Assembly (NCBI GenBank): GCA_016706255.1
Contig: JADJJZ010000003.1
Location: 372,001-436,000, forward strand
Direction of reading: 5' to 3'
DNA from: Bacteroidota bacterium
GTDB taxonomy: Bacteria; Bacteroidota; Bacteroidia; Chitinophagales; BACL12
Length of the DNA stretch: 64,000 nt
In this document: positions 7,297 through 15,893 of the stretch, piece after piece
How the letters are laid out: the number at the start of each line of letters is the position of its first letter
How positions within the stretch are numbered: the first letter of the stretch is position 1
Program-made: the position numbers and the translations under genes
The notes under the pieces: generated by a model
What the model saw: only the letters and a program-made list of their open reading frames with translations
Database searches by the model: none
Told to the model about the DNA's origin: nothing

Positions 7297-9855
7297 TTAT
7301 TTAGCACTTTTTTCACGATGTAAACTTTTGTCAACCACTTTTGCCATTTCTTCAATATTCAAAGTATTACCTAAAAATGCATTTACTTTTTGTAATTCCG
7401 ACATCGGGTCATTAACTAAATTGCGATGTGAAACAAAAAGTATTTCCATATTTTGTTGAGCCGGAACCCAAGTGTGAATACGTTCAAGATTTTGTTTGAA
7501 CACATTCAATACACGAATATTTAATGCATCTTCTTTTGCTTTGCCATCGCGCACGAGCATTTTATGCTGACTTTGAATTACTTCATCCAAATCGCGTTCC
7601 ATAAATATGATTTTATATTTATAGTTGGCAGGTAATTCAAATAATAACTGGCTAATTACTTTTACGCATTTGCCCATTGCATCTTTAACCCAGTTTTTAT
7701 TTCGAGCTAATGATTTTACGAGTTCATGTTCGTAATATCCTTTAGGATTATTTTCGTCGGGTTGACGAATGCCATCTGTAAAAATATCTAAGCCACCTTT
7801 ATCCATCATTTGCATCATCATACTGGTGCCGGAACGTGGTAAGCCTGAAACAATTACAATATCGCCTTTAAAATATTCCTGAATTTTTGCTTTATGGTCT
7901 TCTGCAATTTCAGGTTTTTTAAGATGGTCGTTATAAATTGTGGTGAGCATTTGTCGTGCTTTATTTATACCCGGCGCCATTTTTAAACATACTTCAAAAG
8001 CTTCAGCACTGCGTTCGTATTCTTGCATGTAATATAATGCTTCACCCAAATGATAATGTGCAAACGGGAAGAAATACGTTAAACCAACTGCATTCAGAAA
8101 ACAATCAACAGCTTCTTCAAAGTTTTTGCGACGTAAATGCGTAACGCCCAAACCGTGATGTGCTGCGGAATTGCCCGGATCGTGTTCTAATTCATTTAAG
8201 AATGCTGTTTCTGCTTTTTTCCATTTTTTTAATGCAAGATAACAACGTCCTAATTGCATATTTACTCGCGCAACCGAAGGCATATCTTTTTCGATTTGTT
8301 CGAATAAAGTCATTGCATCTTTAGGGCGGTTTTCGATAAGCAATAAATTGCCTTCCATAATTTTCATGCTGATAGATTCACGACCTTGTTGTACATCTTT
8401 TAATTTAGATAATACATCACGTGTTTCTGCAACTTTATTTATCGATTGATAGGCGTGAGCTAATCGCATTCCGTAACGCGTAGTTGATGGATTTTCTTCA
8501 AATAGTTTTGTAAGAATTTCAATCGCTTCATTATATTTTCTTCCATTCATATAAGAACGGGCGAGATAATAATTATTTTCGTTTACGGTACTTTTAATTG
8601 CCTTTTCAATATTTTCACTTGGGCGTTCAATATATCCGAGTTCAATTAATTGCTCCATTGCTTCTGCTGCTGCATATGGATCTTCCTGTTTATCTTTTGG
8701 ATGTTCACCACTGTTACCCGGAATATCATCCCAGCTATCAATTTTATCAGGAATAATAGATTCTTCGAAAGCATTTACTAATACATTTCCATCCATATCG
8801 GCACCAATTGGCAAACCGAACATGGTTAAAATTGTTGGAGTTACATCTAAAATTGATGCACCATAAATACGTTCATCTTTTTTAATTCCCGGGCCGTTTA
8901 AAACGAAAATTCCATAAGGGCTGTGTTCCAAAGCAGGAGCAGCAGGTTCTTTAGGTAATTCGATAGGACGTAAATGGTCAGGGTGGAAACCGTGATCAGA
9001 AATAAGCATAACGGTAACATCAGGACCTGCAAGCTGAAGTAAACGTTCCAGCATCATATCATGATATTTGTAACCGCTGATCACTACATCTTTATACAGA
9101 TTAAATAAATCGTCCGGTACCATTGGCATTTGTGGCGGATGGAATTTCATAAATCCGTGACAGAAGTGGTCAATTGCATCGTAATACACGCCAACAAAAT
9201 CCCATTCTTCATTTTCGAGGATATAAGTTGCGGCAGCGTGAATGGTTGAACAATCGGCAATTACTTTTGTAAGCATGCCCAATCGTTTATCTTTTTCCTG
9301 GTCAATTTTAGCTGCATCAGGAATAAACGGCATAATATGGGCAGCAGTTAATTCACCCGGATGAATGCGCAATTTTTTGTAGAAATCTGCTTTTTCAGCA
9401 GGGTGCACGGTGCCATCCAACATTGGCCATGGTTCGTTCATTGGCTTGGTAGCACGCTGATATAAGTTGGAAATCATGGTACCATTAATCGGCTCAGCCG
9501 GATGTGATGGCCACCAGCCAACAACATGGCTTTTCATGTCGTGCTGATTAAATATATTCCAGATTGCTTTTACTTTTCTAGAAGTAATATATGCAGGACG
9601 GATACCTTTTCCTGAAGGATCAGGTTCAGTGAAGCCAATAATACCGTGTTTGTACGGGCGTTTTCCGGTTGAAATGGACGTCCATAACGTTGGCGATAAA
9701 GGTGGATCTAATGTTGCGAAATTTCCCATAACACCACCGTTTACTAATTTTTCGAGTGTTGGCATGTGGCCGGCATCCATTAAGGGACTAATCACTTTCC
9801 AGTCGGCTGCATCCCACCCGATAAGGAGTACTTTTTTTGCTATTCTTTTACCCAT
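7297..9855 (-). CDS. Phosphodiesterase/pyrophosphatase-TPR-sulfotransferase fusion protein
   Basis: 852 residues with three parts. Residues about 8-365 are an alkaline-phosphatase-superfamily phosphodiesterase/nucleotide pyrophosphatase domain: VLLIGWDAADWK gives the first metal ligand (D15 or D18), SPTLWTSISTG the likely nucleophile T56, YYDAIDH D226 and H230, and SDHGFHPDH D287, H288 and H294. Residues about 425-645 are tetratricopeptide repeats. Residues about 663-852 are a sulfotransferase domain with the PAPS-binding loop VSGLPRSGTSMM. No signal peptide is visible, so a cytoplasmic protein is likely. Substrates are unknown. It lies 67 bases after a 65-residue gene on the same strand and may be co-transcribed with it. 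All key active-site residues appear intact in both catalytic domains. Confidence 0.85.
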   Translation of the reverse strand: MGKRIAKKVLLIGWDAADWKVISPLMDAGHMPTLEKLVNGGVMGNFATLDPPLSPTLWTSISTGKRPYKHGIIGFTEPDPSGKGIRPAYITSRKVKAIWNIFNQHDMKSHVVGWWPSHPAEPINGTMISNLYQRATKPMNEPWPMLDGTVHPAEKADFYKKLRIHPGELTAAHIMPFIPDAAKIDQEKDKRLGMLTKVIADCSTIHAAATYILENEEWDFVGVYYDAIDHFCHGFMKFHPPQMPMVPDDLFNLYKDVVISGYKYHDMMLERLLQLAGPDVTVMLISDHGFHPDHLRPIELPKEPAAPALEHSPYGIFVLNGPGIKKDERIYGASILDVTPTILTMFGLPIGADMDGNVLVNAFEESIIPDKIDSWDDIPGNSGEHPKDKQEDPYAAAEAMEQLIELGYIERPSENIEKAIKSTVNENNYYLARSYMNGRKYNEAIEILTKLFEENPSTTRYGMRLAHAYQSINKVAETRDVLSKLKDVQQGRESISMKIMEGNLLLIENRPKDAMTLFEQIEKDMPSVARVNMQLGRCYLALKKWKKAETAFLNELEHDPGNSAAHHGLGVTHLRRKNFEEAVDCFLNAVGLTYFFPFAHYHLGEALYYMQEYERSAEAFEVCLKMAPGINKARQMLTTIYNDHLKKPEIAEDHKAKIQEYFKGDIVIVSGLPRSGTSMMMQMMDKGGLDIFTDGIRQPDENNPKGYYEHELVKSLARNKNWVKDAMGKCVKVISQLLFELPANYKYKIIFMERDLDEVIQSQHKMLVRDGKAKEDALNIRVLNVFKQNLERIHTWVPAQQNMEILFVSHRNLVNDPMSELQKVNAFLGNTLNIEEMAKVVDKSLHREKSAK

Positions 9856-9922
9856 GATTAAATTGTAAGATTGAATTAAAACAATACATTTTCAGCAATA
9901 ATTGATTTACTGAATTGTGTGT

Positions 9923-10120
9923 TTAATTTTCGGTTTGATTGTTTTCAGTTTGCTGTTTATTGGCCTCTCTGGCTTTTTGGTATTGACGACGAACCTGGCG
10001 CCATGCAATTACACCTTTATATCCGAGGGCTAATAAACCCAATGAGCCTTCAACAGGAATTTTGAAAGGCTTGCCATCAGGAGTTGTGATAGCTATTTTT
10101 TGTGCTTGTTTCTTTTCCAT
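9923..10120 (-). CDS. Hypothetical 65-residue protein
   Basis: Unrecognised small basic protein. The N-terminus MEKKQAQKIAITTPDGKPFK looks like a short beta strand pair. A central LGLLALGYKGVIAWR stretch is mildly hydrophobic, too short and polar for a confident membrane helix, and the Gln/Asn/Glu-rich tail is probably disordered. It has an ATG start, a TAAATTTG promoter-like element upstream, and is followed 67 bases later by the phosphodiesterase fusion gene on the same strand, so a functional link is possible. It is supported as a real gene by its position and codon pattern rather than by homology. Confidence 0.55.
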   Translation of the reverse strand: MEKKQAQKIAITTPDGKPFKIPVEGSLGLLALGYKGVIAWRQVRRQYQKAREANKQQTENNQTEN

Positions 10121-10142
10121 TGATAAAAATTAATAAAGAATG

Positions 10143-10150
10143 CAAATTTA
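10143..10150 (-). promoter_or_regulatory. Putative -7 element of the small gene and fusion gene
   Basis: Minus-strand TAAATTTG, a full match to TAnnTTTG, 22 bases before the ATG of the 65-residue gene. No good -33 element at the expected distance. Confidence 0.5.
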
Positions 10151-10340
10151 ACGGATACCGCGCGGGTTTACTAATTTGAACTGATGATTTTGCTCAAATA
10201 ATAACATGGTTGGGCATCTTTAATATTTGGTGCTGCCATTAAGTTTAACTCAGGCAAAAGAATAAGATTCGGAGGAAATTTGTCGATTCCGGCAAAAAAT
10301 GATTTCTACCCCCAAAAATGGTTGTTAAAAAAATTGCCGA

Positions 10341-13300
10341 TTACCGAATCAGGGTAACGTTACCTGTTACGAGCTGACGCACATTTTCCTTGAGTTGTAC
10401 TTCCATCATATACACGTAAACGCCCTGACTGAGGGCTTCTCCGTTCAGTGTGCCATCCCAACCGGTTGTTGGATTGTCGGCAGGTAGATTTTGTGTAGTA
10501 AACACTAATTCGCCCCATCTATCGTAAACGTTCATCGATAAAATGGATTCCAAATCGGTGCCGAAAGCAAAGAGGTAATCGTTAATATTATCGCCGTTTG
10601 GCGTGAAGGTATTCGGAATAAAAATGACAGGTAAAAATACCGGTACAACGGTTACCAGAATATCGTCGGTAGCCACGCAGCCATAAATATCCCAAGAGGT
10701 AACGGTATAGGTATTAGATAACAATGAGTCGAAAATTGGTGATGCACAATCCACACAACTCAACCCTGCAGGCGGTTCCCAAAGGAAGGTGCTGCCACCG
10801 GTTGCGTTTAAAACGGTAGTGGTATATTCTGCAATTATTTTATCTGTACCTGCATCTACGCTGTTTTGAATTACTTCAATAGTTGCGGTTGCAGTATTAG
10901 TGCATCCATTATAATCTGTGTAAGTATAGGTGGTGTTATATATTCCGGGAGTGCCTGCGAGAGCCGGGTCAAATTCATCTCCTAAAACACCGGTACCGCT
11001 GTATGTTCCTCCGGTTGGGTCGCCGACCATTAAAACCGCATCACCTTCTAAACAAACAACTTCGGGAATTGTAAGGGTTGGAATTGGCAATGCATTTACC
11101 GTAATAAAAAATGTTTTTGTTTCAGGGCAACCCGGGCTGGTGTAAGATACGGTATAAGGTCCGCCGGGTGTTGATGCAGCCAAATTTATGGCGCCGGTTG
11201 TTCCATTAATGGAAAGGCCGGGATCCGCAGTAAATGAGCCACCCGGATTTAGCACATAATCGGGTGTAACTGTTCCGGTGGCACAATAGGTGTCTTTATC
11301 GTATGAAAAACTGGCATCGGTTAATGGTAAAATTTCGATAACCAAGGTGCTGTTATCGCTGCATAAACCGGCAGGAGTTGTATAAGTGATGGTATATAGA
11401 CTTCCCGGAATACCTGTTGTTAAATCAATTAGACCTGTTGCAGGGTTTACAGATAATGTTGGCGGGCTAACCGTAAAGGTTCCCCCCGGAGTAGCAATTG
11501 TTGTAATAGCCGCTGTGCCATAATTACAGAATTCTGTAGCGCCATATGAAAATGCAGGGTCATCTAAAGGATCAATCGTAATGGTTTCAGTTGAACTATT
11601 TGAGCATGGCCCTGCCGAGGTGGTGTAGGTAATGGTATAAGTTGTTCCTACATCGCCGGTAGCCAGATTAACCATACCTGTTGCCGCATTGATACCCATA
11701 GTTGGAGGGGAAATTGTAAATGTACCTCCCGGTGTTGTTACAAAAGCCGGTGACATGGTTCCCGTAGGGCAATAACTAGGGGCGCTGTATCCAAACGCAG
11801 GGTCATCGAGCGGATCAATTAACACTGTTGTGGTGCCTGTTGAGTTACAAGGACCGGCAGGAGTTGTGTATGTGATGGTATATAATGTGCCAACAGCACC
11901 GGTTGTAAGGTCAATAACGCCTGTAGTGGGATTAACTGTTAAACCTGCAGGGGCAACCGAAAATGTTCCACCCGGGGTTCCGATTGTTACCGGAGTTGCT
12001 GTGCCTGTAGGGCAAAAGCTTGGTGCACTGTAAGCGATAGTAGGATCATCCATCGCATCGATGGTAATGTTAACTGAATAATCACTTATACAGATTACCC
12101 CAACAGTATAGGTAATGGTATATGTAGTTCCGATTGTGCCTGTACTCAAGTCGATTTCACCTGTAACAGGGTCAATTACCAAACCGGCAGGCGAAGCAGT
12201 AAAGTCACCACTTGCTGTGGCGATGTAAGTAGGTGTAGTAGTGCCACTCGGGCAATAACTTGCTGCATCATAGGTAATGGTAGCATCCGGGTCAGTAATA
12301 ATTGTAAAGAAGTCGGTTGCAGATTCAGGGCAAAGTCCGCCAATACTGTAAGTAACTGAGTATGAGCCTGGTGTACTTGCTGCGAGGTCAATTTGACCGG
12401 TTGCCGGGTCAATAACCAAACCTGCCGGTACCGATGTAAAGGTTCCACCCGGGTCGCCTGTAATTACAGGTAAAGCTGTGCCGTATGTGCAATAAAAAGG
12501 GTCGTAAGAAAAGGAAGGGTCAGGATCAACAACAATAACGGTTACCTCTTCTTCATAATCTATACCTGAACAGCTTTCTAAAAATGCCGTGTAAGTAGTG
12601 GTTACGGTTGGGCTTACCGCAATTGAATCGCCGTATCCAACTATTGCGCCTGCTGCGTCGTACCAAATTATACCATTTGGCACAAACCTGGTGCTTTCAT
12701 TTGAGGTAGTCCAGGCAGTTGAATTCCGGCCGGGAGCGGTAAATGCTGTTAAACCATCTAAACTATGCACACCCTGAGTGGCAGTTCCACCTGCCCAGGC
12801 CGGGCAGTTTGGCTTATTGGTCAGGTGATTTTCAATTATGTTGGTTGTTTCGTTGAGTACAATCTGAAATTTACCGAAAAGGCCTGTGCAGCTAAACATG
12901 GGCACATTATCATAACTCACTACAAATTTTCGGTTAGGGGCAGTTCCAATAGTTTGGTATTTGATACAAGAACCGACAGGAGTGCATAAGCCGGGATGCC
13001 AGTCCTGCCAAGGCCCCATAATACAATTTTTAGGCACATTAACACCTGTGCTTGGAATTGTAGCCGACGTGTAGGTTGTAGTAAGTGCTCCGGGGCCACC
13101 AAAACTTACCCATCCGTTTGAGCCTACATAACACTTCGTGTATTCGTTACCTAAAAAACAAAATGAAAATCCGAGGTCAATAGCCTGACTGTAGCTATCA
13201 TCGGTTAATCCGCCACCGCCGGTTTTAGGAACCATTGTTCCATCGTAAAGCTCAGGTGCGTAAGGGTACGTTTCGAATGTATAACTTGAAGTACCATAAG

Positions 13301-13430
13301 AGGGCGCTGAAAACACCTCTAATATTGCGGTTCCGCCGGGACAAATAGAAGTATCTTCTGATGCAACTATTTGTGCCTGTGCCACTTGTAACACAAAAAT
13401 GGTGGTAAGCAGGGCTGAAATTCTCCTCAT
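10341..13430 (-). CDS. Large secreted repeat protein with type B (gliding-motility-associated) C-terminal domain
   Basis: 1029 residues. Signal peptide MRRISALLTTIFVLQVAQAQ. Residues about 85-250 resemble a nidogen-like extracellular domain (KCYVGSNGWVSFGG, then NRKFVVSYDNVPMF). Six repeats of about 80 residues occupy residues 306-779, each with a (F/Y)C-x-G start, GG(T/S)F, INPxTGxIDL-like and YTITYT strands, and an acidic DPxDDP linker; one more, different Ig-like unit follows. The end (FIPNTFTPNGDNINDYLFAF, then VYDRWGELVF and GWDGT) is the type B T9SS C-terminal domain, often found on adhesins such as SprB. It is likely a surface adhesin or biofilm component. Flanked by long non-coding gaps; probably monocistronic. 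Confidence 0.88.
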   Translation of the reverse strand: MRRISALLTTIFVLQVAQAQIVASEDTSICPGGTAILEVFSAPSYGTSSYTFETYPYAPELYDGTMVPKTGGGGLTDDSYSQAIDLGFSFCFLGNEYTKCYVGSNGWVSFGGPGALTTTYTSATIPSTGVNVPKNCIMGPWQDWHPGLCTPVGSCIKYQTIGTAPNRKFVVSYDNVPMFSCTGLFGKFQIVLNETTNIIENHLTNKPNCPAWAGGTATQGVHSLDGLTAFTAPGRNSTAWTTSNESTRFVPNGIIWYDAAGAIVGYGDSIAVSPTVTTTYTAFLESCSGIDYEEEVTVIVVDPDPSFSYDPFYCTYGTALPVITGDPGGTFTSVPAGLVIDPATGQIDLAASTPGSYSVTYSIGGLCPESATDFFTIITDPDATITYDAASYCPSGTTTPTYIATASGDFTASPAGLVIDPVTGEIDLSTGTIGTTYTITYTVGVICISDYSVNITIDAMDDPTIAYSAPSFCPTGTATPVTIGTPGGTFSVAPAGLTVNPTTGVIDLTTGAVGTLYTITYTTPAGPCNSTGTTTVLIDPLDDPAFGYSAPSYCPTGTMSPAFVTTPGGTFTISPPTMGINAATGMVNLATGDVGTTYTITYTTSAGPCSNSSTETITIDPLDDPAFSYGATEFCNYGTAAITTIATPGGTFTVSPPTLSVNPATGLIDLTTGIPGSLYTITYTTPAGLCSDNSTLVIEILPLTDASFSYDKDTYCATGTVTPDYVLNPGGSFTADPGLSINGTTGAINLAASTPGGPYTVSYTSPGCPETKTFFITVNALPIPTLTIPEVVCLEGDAVLMVGDPTGGTYSGTGVLGDEFDPALAGTPGIYNTTYTYTDYNGCTNTATATIEVIQNSVDAGTDKIIAEYTTTVLNATGGSTFLWEPPAGLSCVDCASPIFDSLLSNTYTVTSWDIYGCVATDDILVTVVPVFLPVIFIPNTFTPNGDNINDYLFAFGTDLESILSMNVYDRWGELVFTTQNLPADNPTTGWDGTLNGEALSQGVYVYMMEVQLKENVRQLVTGNVTLIR
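11090..12515 (-). repeat. Six in-gene repeats of about 240 bp
   Basis: The part of the adhesin gene that encodes residues 306-779. The protein repeats start with Y-x-x-x-x-(F/Y)C-x-x-G and recur about every 79-81 residues. Copies 3, 4 and 5 are most alike (GTPGGTF or TTPGGTF, LTTGAVGTLYTITYT-type strands, DPLDDP linkers), which suggests recent tandem duplication in the centre of the gene. Confidence 0.85.
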
Positions 13431-13639
13431 TATGGCTGATAGGTGTGTTTATAAAAAGTGGTGCAAGTTAATCAAATTTAAAAAAAATCAAAGCAAAAGT
13501 TAACAGGAGAAATGCACCATGTAGGGAAAAGCCAAAAAACGGTGATGAAATGGCAGTTTTTTGCTCCCCAACCTGTCCCGATAGCTATCGAGAGTACCAG
13601 GTATCTACATTTTTTTGGAAAATATTATTGGAAATTATA
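13431..13639. other. Intergenic gap holding a decayed tRNA 3' fragment
   Basis: No gene is supported here. At 13557-13576 the bases TTTTTGCTCCCCAACCTG repeat the 3' end and downstream flank of the intact tRNA-Asn at 13675. After an inserted TCCCGATAGCTATCG palindrome, TACCAGG-TATCTAC (about 13595-13608) resembles the tRNA's ACCAGG-GACCTAC. So this is a broken partial copy of the tRNA with a palindrome inserted where the T loop would be. The remainder shows nothing recognisable. Confidence 0.6.
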
Positions 13640-13670
13640 TAAAACACAAAAACCTACCAAATGGTAGGTT
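13640..13670 (-). terminator. Terminator of tRNA-Asn
   Basis: Minus-strand hairpin AACCTACCA-TT-TGGTAGGTT at 13651-13670 followed by TTTTTGTGTTTT, 4 bases after the end of the mature tRNA. Confidence 0.8.
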
Positions 13671-13674
13671 TTTG

Positions 13675-13748
13675 CTCCCCAACCTGGACTCGAACCAGGG
13701 ACCTACTGATTAACAGTCAGTCGCTCTAACCAGCTGAGCTATTGAGGA
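13675..13748 (-). tRNA. tRNA-Asn (anticodon GTT)
   Basis: A 74-base cloverleaf on the minus strand. Acceptor arms TCCTCAA / TTGGGGA pair with one G-T. D-arm AGCTCAGCTGGTTAGAGC. Anticodon stem ACTGA / TCAGT around the loop CTGTTAA, giving anticodon GTT. T-arm CTGG-TTCGAGT-CCAG. Discriminator base G; CCA is not encoded. Own promoter and terminator. Confidence 0.96.
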
Positions 13749-13770
13749 ATGTTTCTTTTGAAACGGGATG

Positions 13771-13801
13771 CAAATTTATTTTCTTAAATCCATAATGCAA
13801 A
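13771..13801 (-). promoter_or_regulatory. Promoter of tRNA-Asn
   Basis: On the minus strand TTTG (13798-13801), a 19-base spacer and TAAATTTG (13771-13778). Both elements and the spacing match the Bacteroidota housekeeping sigma consensus, 22 bases before the tRNA 5' end. Confidence 0.75.
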
Positions 13802-13961
13802 GAATTTTGACAAATTTAATTAAGCTAAATATTTCGTTTTCGCTTGAAACCCTTTGATAGATTGTGTTTTCGGCGTTAAATTAAAGTTGTGTAAATAAAA
13901 GTAATATTAAAAAAGAGCATCTTAAGCACATAAGTGTTTTCTTTGCAGCAAAATTTAAAAT

Positions 13962-14882
13962 ATGAGTATTCTGGTAGTAGGAACGGTAGCTTTTGATGCA
14001 ATTGAAACGCCTTTTGGTAAAAAAGATAAAGTAATTGGTGGTTCGGCTACTTATATCGGTTTGTCGGCTTCTTATTTTTATAACAAGATAAAATTGGTGT
14101 CAGTAATTGGCAGTGATTTTCCAAAAGCAACTATTGCCCAGTTTAATAAAAAAGGTATCAACACTGATGGTGTTCAGGTGATGAAAGGTCAAAAATCATT
14201 TTTTTGGTCAGGCCGTTACCATATGGATATGAATACGCGCGATACGCTGGTGACAGATTTAAATGTGCTTGCAGATTTTAATCCTGTATTACCGGAAAGT
14301 TCACGTAAACCCGAATTTTTGATGTTAGGTAATATTGAACCATCATTACAAATAAAAGTAATTGAACAATTAAAAGCGCGTCCAAAATTAATTGCTATGG
14401 ACACCATGAATTTTTGGATGGATATTGCGCGCCCTACATTAGATAAAGTATTAACCATGGTTGATTTATTAATTATCAACGATGAAGAAGCGCGTCAGCT
14501 TACCGGCGAATATTCGTTAGTAAAAGCTGCGAAAAAAATTATGAAAAACGGCCCTAAAACGCTTGTTGTAAAAAAGGGCGAACATGGTGCATTATTATTT
14601 CAGGGTGATCAAGTATTTTTTGCGCCTGCACTACCACTTGAAGAAGTTTTTGATCCGACAGGGGCGGGTGACACATTTGCTGGTGGTTTTATGGGATATC
14701 TTGCAAAAACAAAAAACATTTCATTCACCAATATGAAACGCGGAATTATTTATGGTAGTGCGATGGCTTCATTTTGTGTTGAAAAATTCGGTCCGGAACG
14801 TTTATTGGAATTAAAAAAATCGCAAGTTGCTGAGCGAGTTCAATCGTTTGTGCAATTAACGAAATTTAATATCAAAGCTTAA
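13962..14882 (+). CDS. PfkB-family carbohydrate kinase
   Basis: 306 residues, typical for the ribokinase/PfkB fold. MSILVVGTVAFDAIETPFG opens the Rossmann-like core, GGSATYIGLSAS is the first PfkB signature, and DPTGAGDTFAGGFMGYLA near residues 228-245 is the second, containing the catalytic base Asp and anion hole. It should phosphorylate a sugar or nucleoside hydroxyl with ATP; the substrate cannot be told from sequence. A TTTTCTTTG stretch upstream (about 13937-13945) may be a promoter element. Its 3' end overlaps by 4 bases with the convergent cytochrome b5-like gene. Confidence 0.88.
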   Translation: MSILVVGTVAFDAIETPFGKKDKVIGGSATYIGLSASYFYNKIKLVSVIGSDFPKATIAQFNKKGINTDGVQVMKGQKSFFWSGRYHMDMNTRDTLVTDLNVLADFNPVLPESSRKPEFLMLGNIEPSLQIKVIEQLKARPKLIAMDTMNFWMDIARPTLDKVLTMVDLLIINDEEARQLTGEYSLVKAAKKIMKNGPKTLVVKKGEHGALLFQGDQVFFAPALPLEEVFDPTGAGDTFAGGFMGYLAKTKNISFTNMKRGIIYGSAMASFCVEKFGPERLLELKKSQVAERVQSFVQLTKFNIKA

Positions 14883-15121
14883 TCGTTAATTAAGCGGCCG
14901 ATTACTTTAAATTTTTCAAAAACACTTTCCGTGTGCGGCGCATCGGGCAGTTCGTGTGTTAGGTCTTGTCCGGCAAAATGCTCGTAGTGTTGTCCGCGGC
15001 GCCATAATCTGCTTTCGGTTACGTCATAAATAATGCCTTTATACGCAATCCATATTTCGTCACGGTCTTGTCCGTTGCGCAATGCCAATTGAAATTTATT
15101 GTATTCGGGAATTGTATTCAT
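14879..15121 (-). CDS. Cytochrome b5-like heme/steroid-binding domain protein
   Basis: 80 residues. The sequence IWIAYKGIIYDVTESRLW, then GQHYEHFAGQDLTHELPDAP, resembles the small bacterial cytochrome b5-like family: an initial beta strand, the YDVTES element, and two histidines in the GQHYEHFAGQDLTH region that could ligate heme or a related ligand. The classical HPGG motif is replaced by RRGQHY-type sequence, as in other prokaryotic members. No signal peptide. Its ATG overlaps the stop of the upstream acetyltransferase gene (TAATG), so the two are translationally coupled. Confidence 0.75.
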   Translation of the reverse strand: MNTIPEYNKFQLALRNGQDRDEIWIAYKGIIYDVTESRLWRRGQHYEHFAGQDLTHELPDAPHTESVFEKFKVIGRLIND

Positions 15122-15828
15122 TATAACCAGATATGATAAATATTTTCCTGTTTAATTATTTTACCGCCACATTTTTCATACAATTTAATTGCCGGTAAGT
15201 TGGATAATTGTGTTGCAACAATTAAATGGTTTAATTTTTTTTCGAAAGTAATATTTTCTACAAATTCAACGAGTAGTTTGCCATAACCTTGATGTTGATA
15301 TTCCTGTTTAACGGCAATTAATCCAATTTCTGCAAATTCATTTTTAAAAGCAATTGTTATCATAGCGTTGGGGTCATCTGCGTTACCGATAAAATAAATC
15401 TCATCGCCCATGTTACCATTTAACGATTGGAACACCCATTCGCGATACATTTTTTCAAAACTATTTTCCGGTAACAAAGGGTCATTTTTAAAACGGGAAT
15501 ATTTACCACTGCTTATTCCTAAACTGATCAGATTTTCATTTGCCGGGTCGGTCCATTTTTTTACCAGATTTATTTTTTGAGGTTGTATTTCGGAGCAGGG
15601 TAATTCAAATACTGTTTTGGTGTCGCCGTGAAATACGTTATTGGCCGATGCAATTTGGTTTGCAGTTAAATCTTCAACAGGTATTTTCCAATACAATAAT
15701 TGATAATTTTTCTGTTTGGCCGAATTAATTACTTGCGGAAATGCACTAATATCTCCCGAAAAGGTAAGTTCTCCGGTTTTGAAACCAAAAAAAGCAGAAT
15801 CCCAAACTTTATCTTCAATAACAAACAT
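15121..15828 (-). CDS. GNAT-family N-acetyltransferase
   Basis: 235 residues. The N-terminal half begins with a WDSAFFGFKTGEL motif typical of WecD/FdtC-like amino-sugar acetyltransferases. The C-terminal half is a GNAT fold with the acetyl-CoA loop QEYQHQGYGKLLVEFVE near residues 175-191 and IVATQLSNLPAIKLYEKCG near 200-218. It probably acetylates an amine on a small molecule or nucleotide sugar, though no sugar biosynthesis genes are nearby. Overlaps the cytochrome b5-like gene by one base. Confidence 0.8.
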   Translation of the reverse strand: MFVIEDKVWDSAFFGFKTGELTFSGDISAFPQVINSAKQKNYQLLYWKIPVEDLTANQIASANNVFHGDTKTVFELPCSEIQPQKINLVKKWTDPANENLISLGISSGKYSRFKNDPLLPENSFEKMYREWVFQSLNGNMGDEIYFIGNADDPNAMITIAFKNEFAEIGLIAVKQEYQHQGYGKLLVEFVENITFEKKLNHLIVATQLSNLPAIKLYEKCGGKIIKQENIYHIWL

Positions 15829-15893
15829 GGTTCACAATGTTGCTTATTTAACTTATGTATAAAAATGATACATTTACCTTCCAATTAACCACT

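Noticed and set aside
15855..15893. Upstream ATG of the ABC ATPase gene
   Set aside because: The 13 added residues are not conserved-looking and overlap a promoter-like TACATTTA box.
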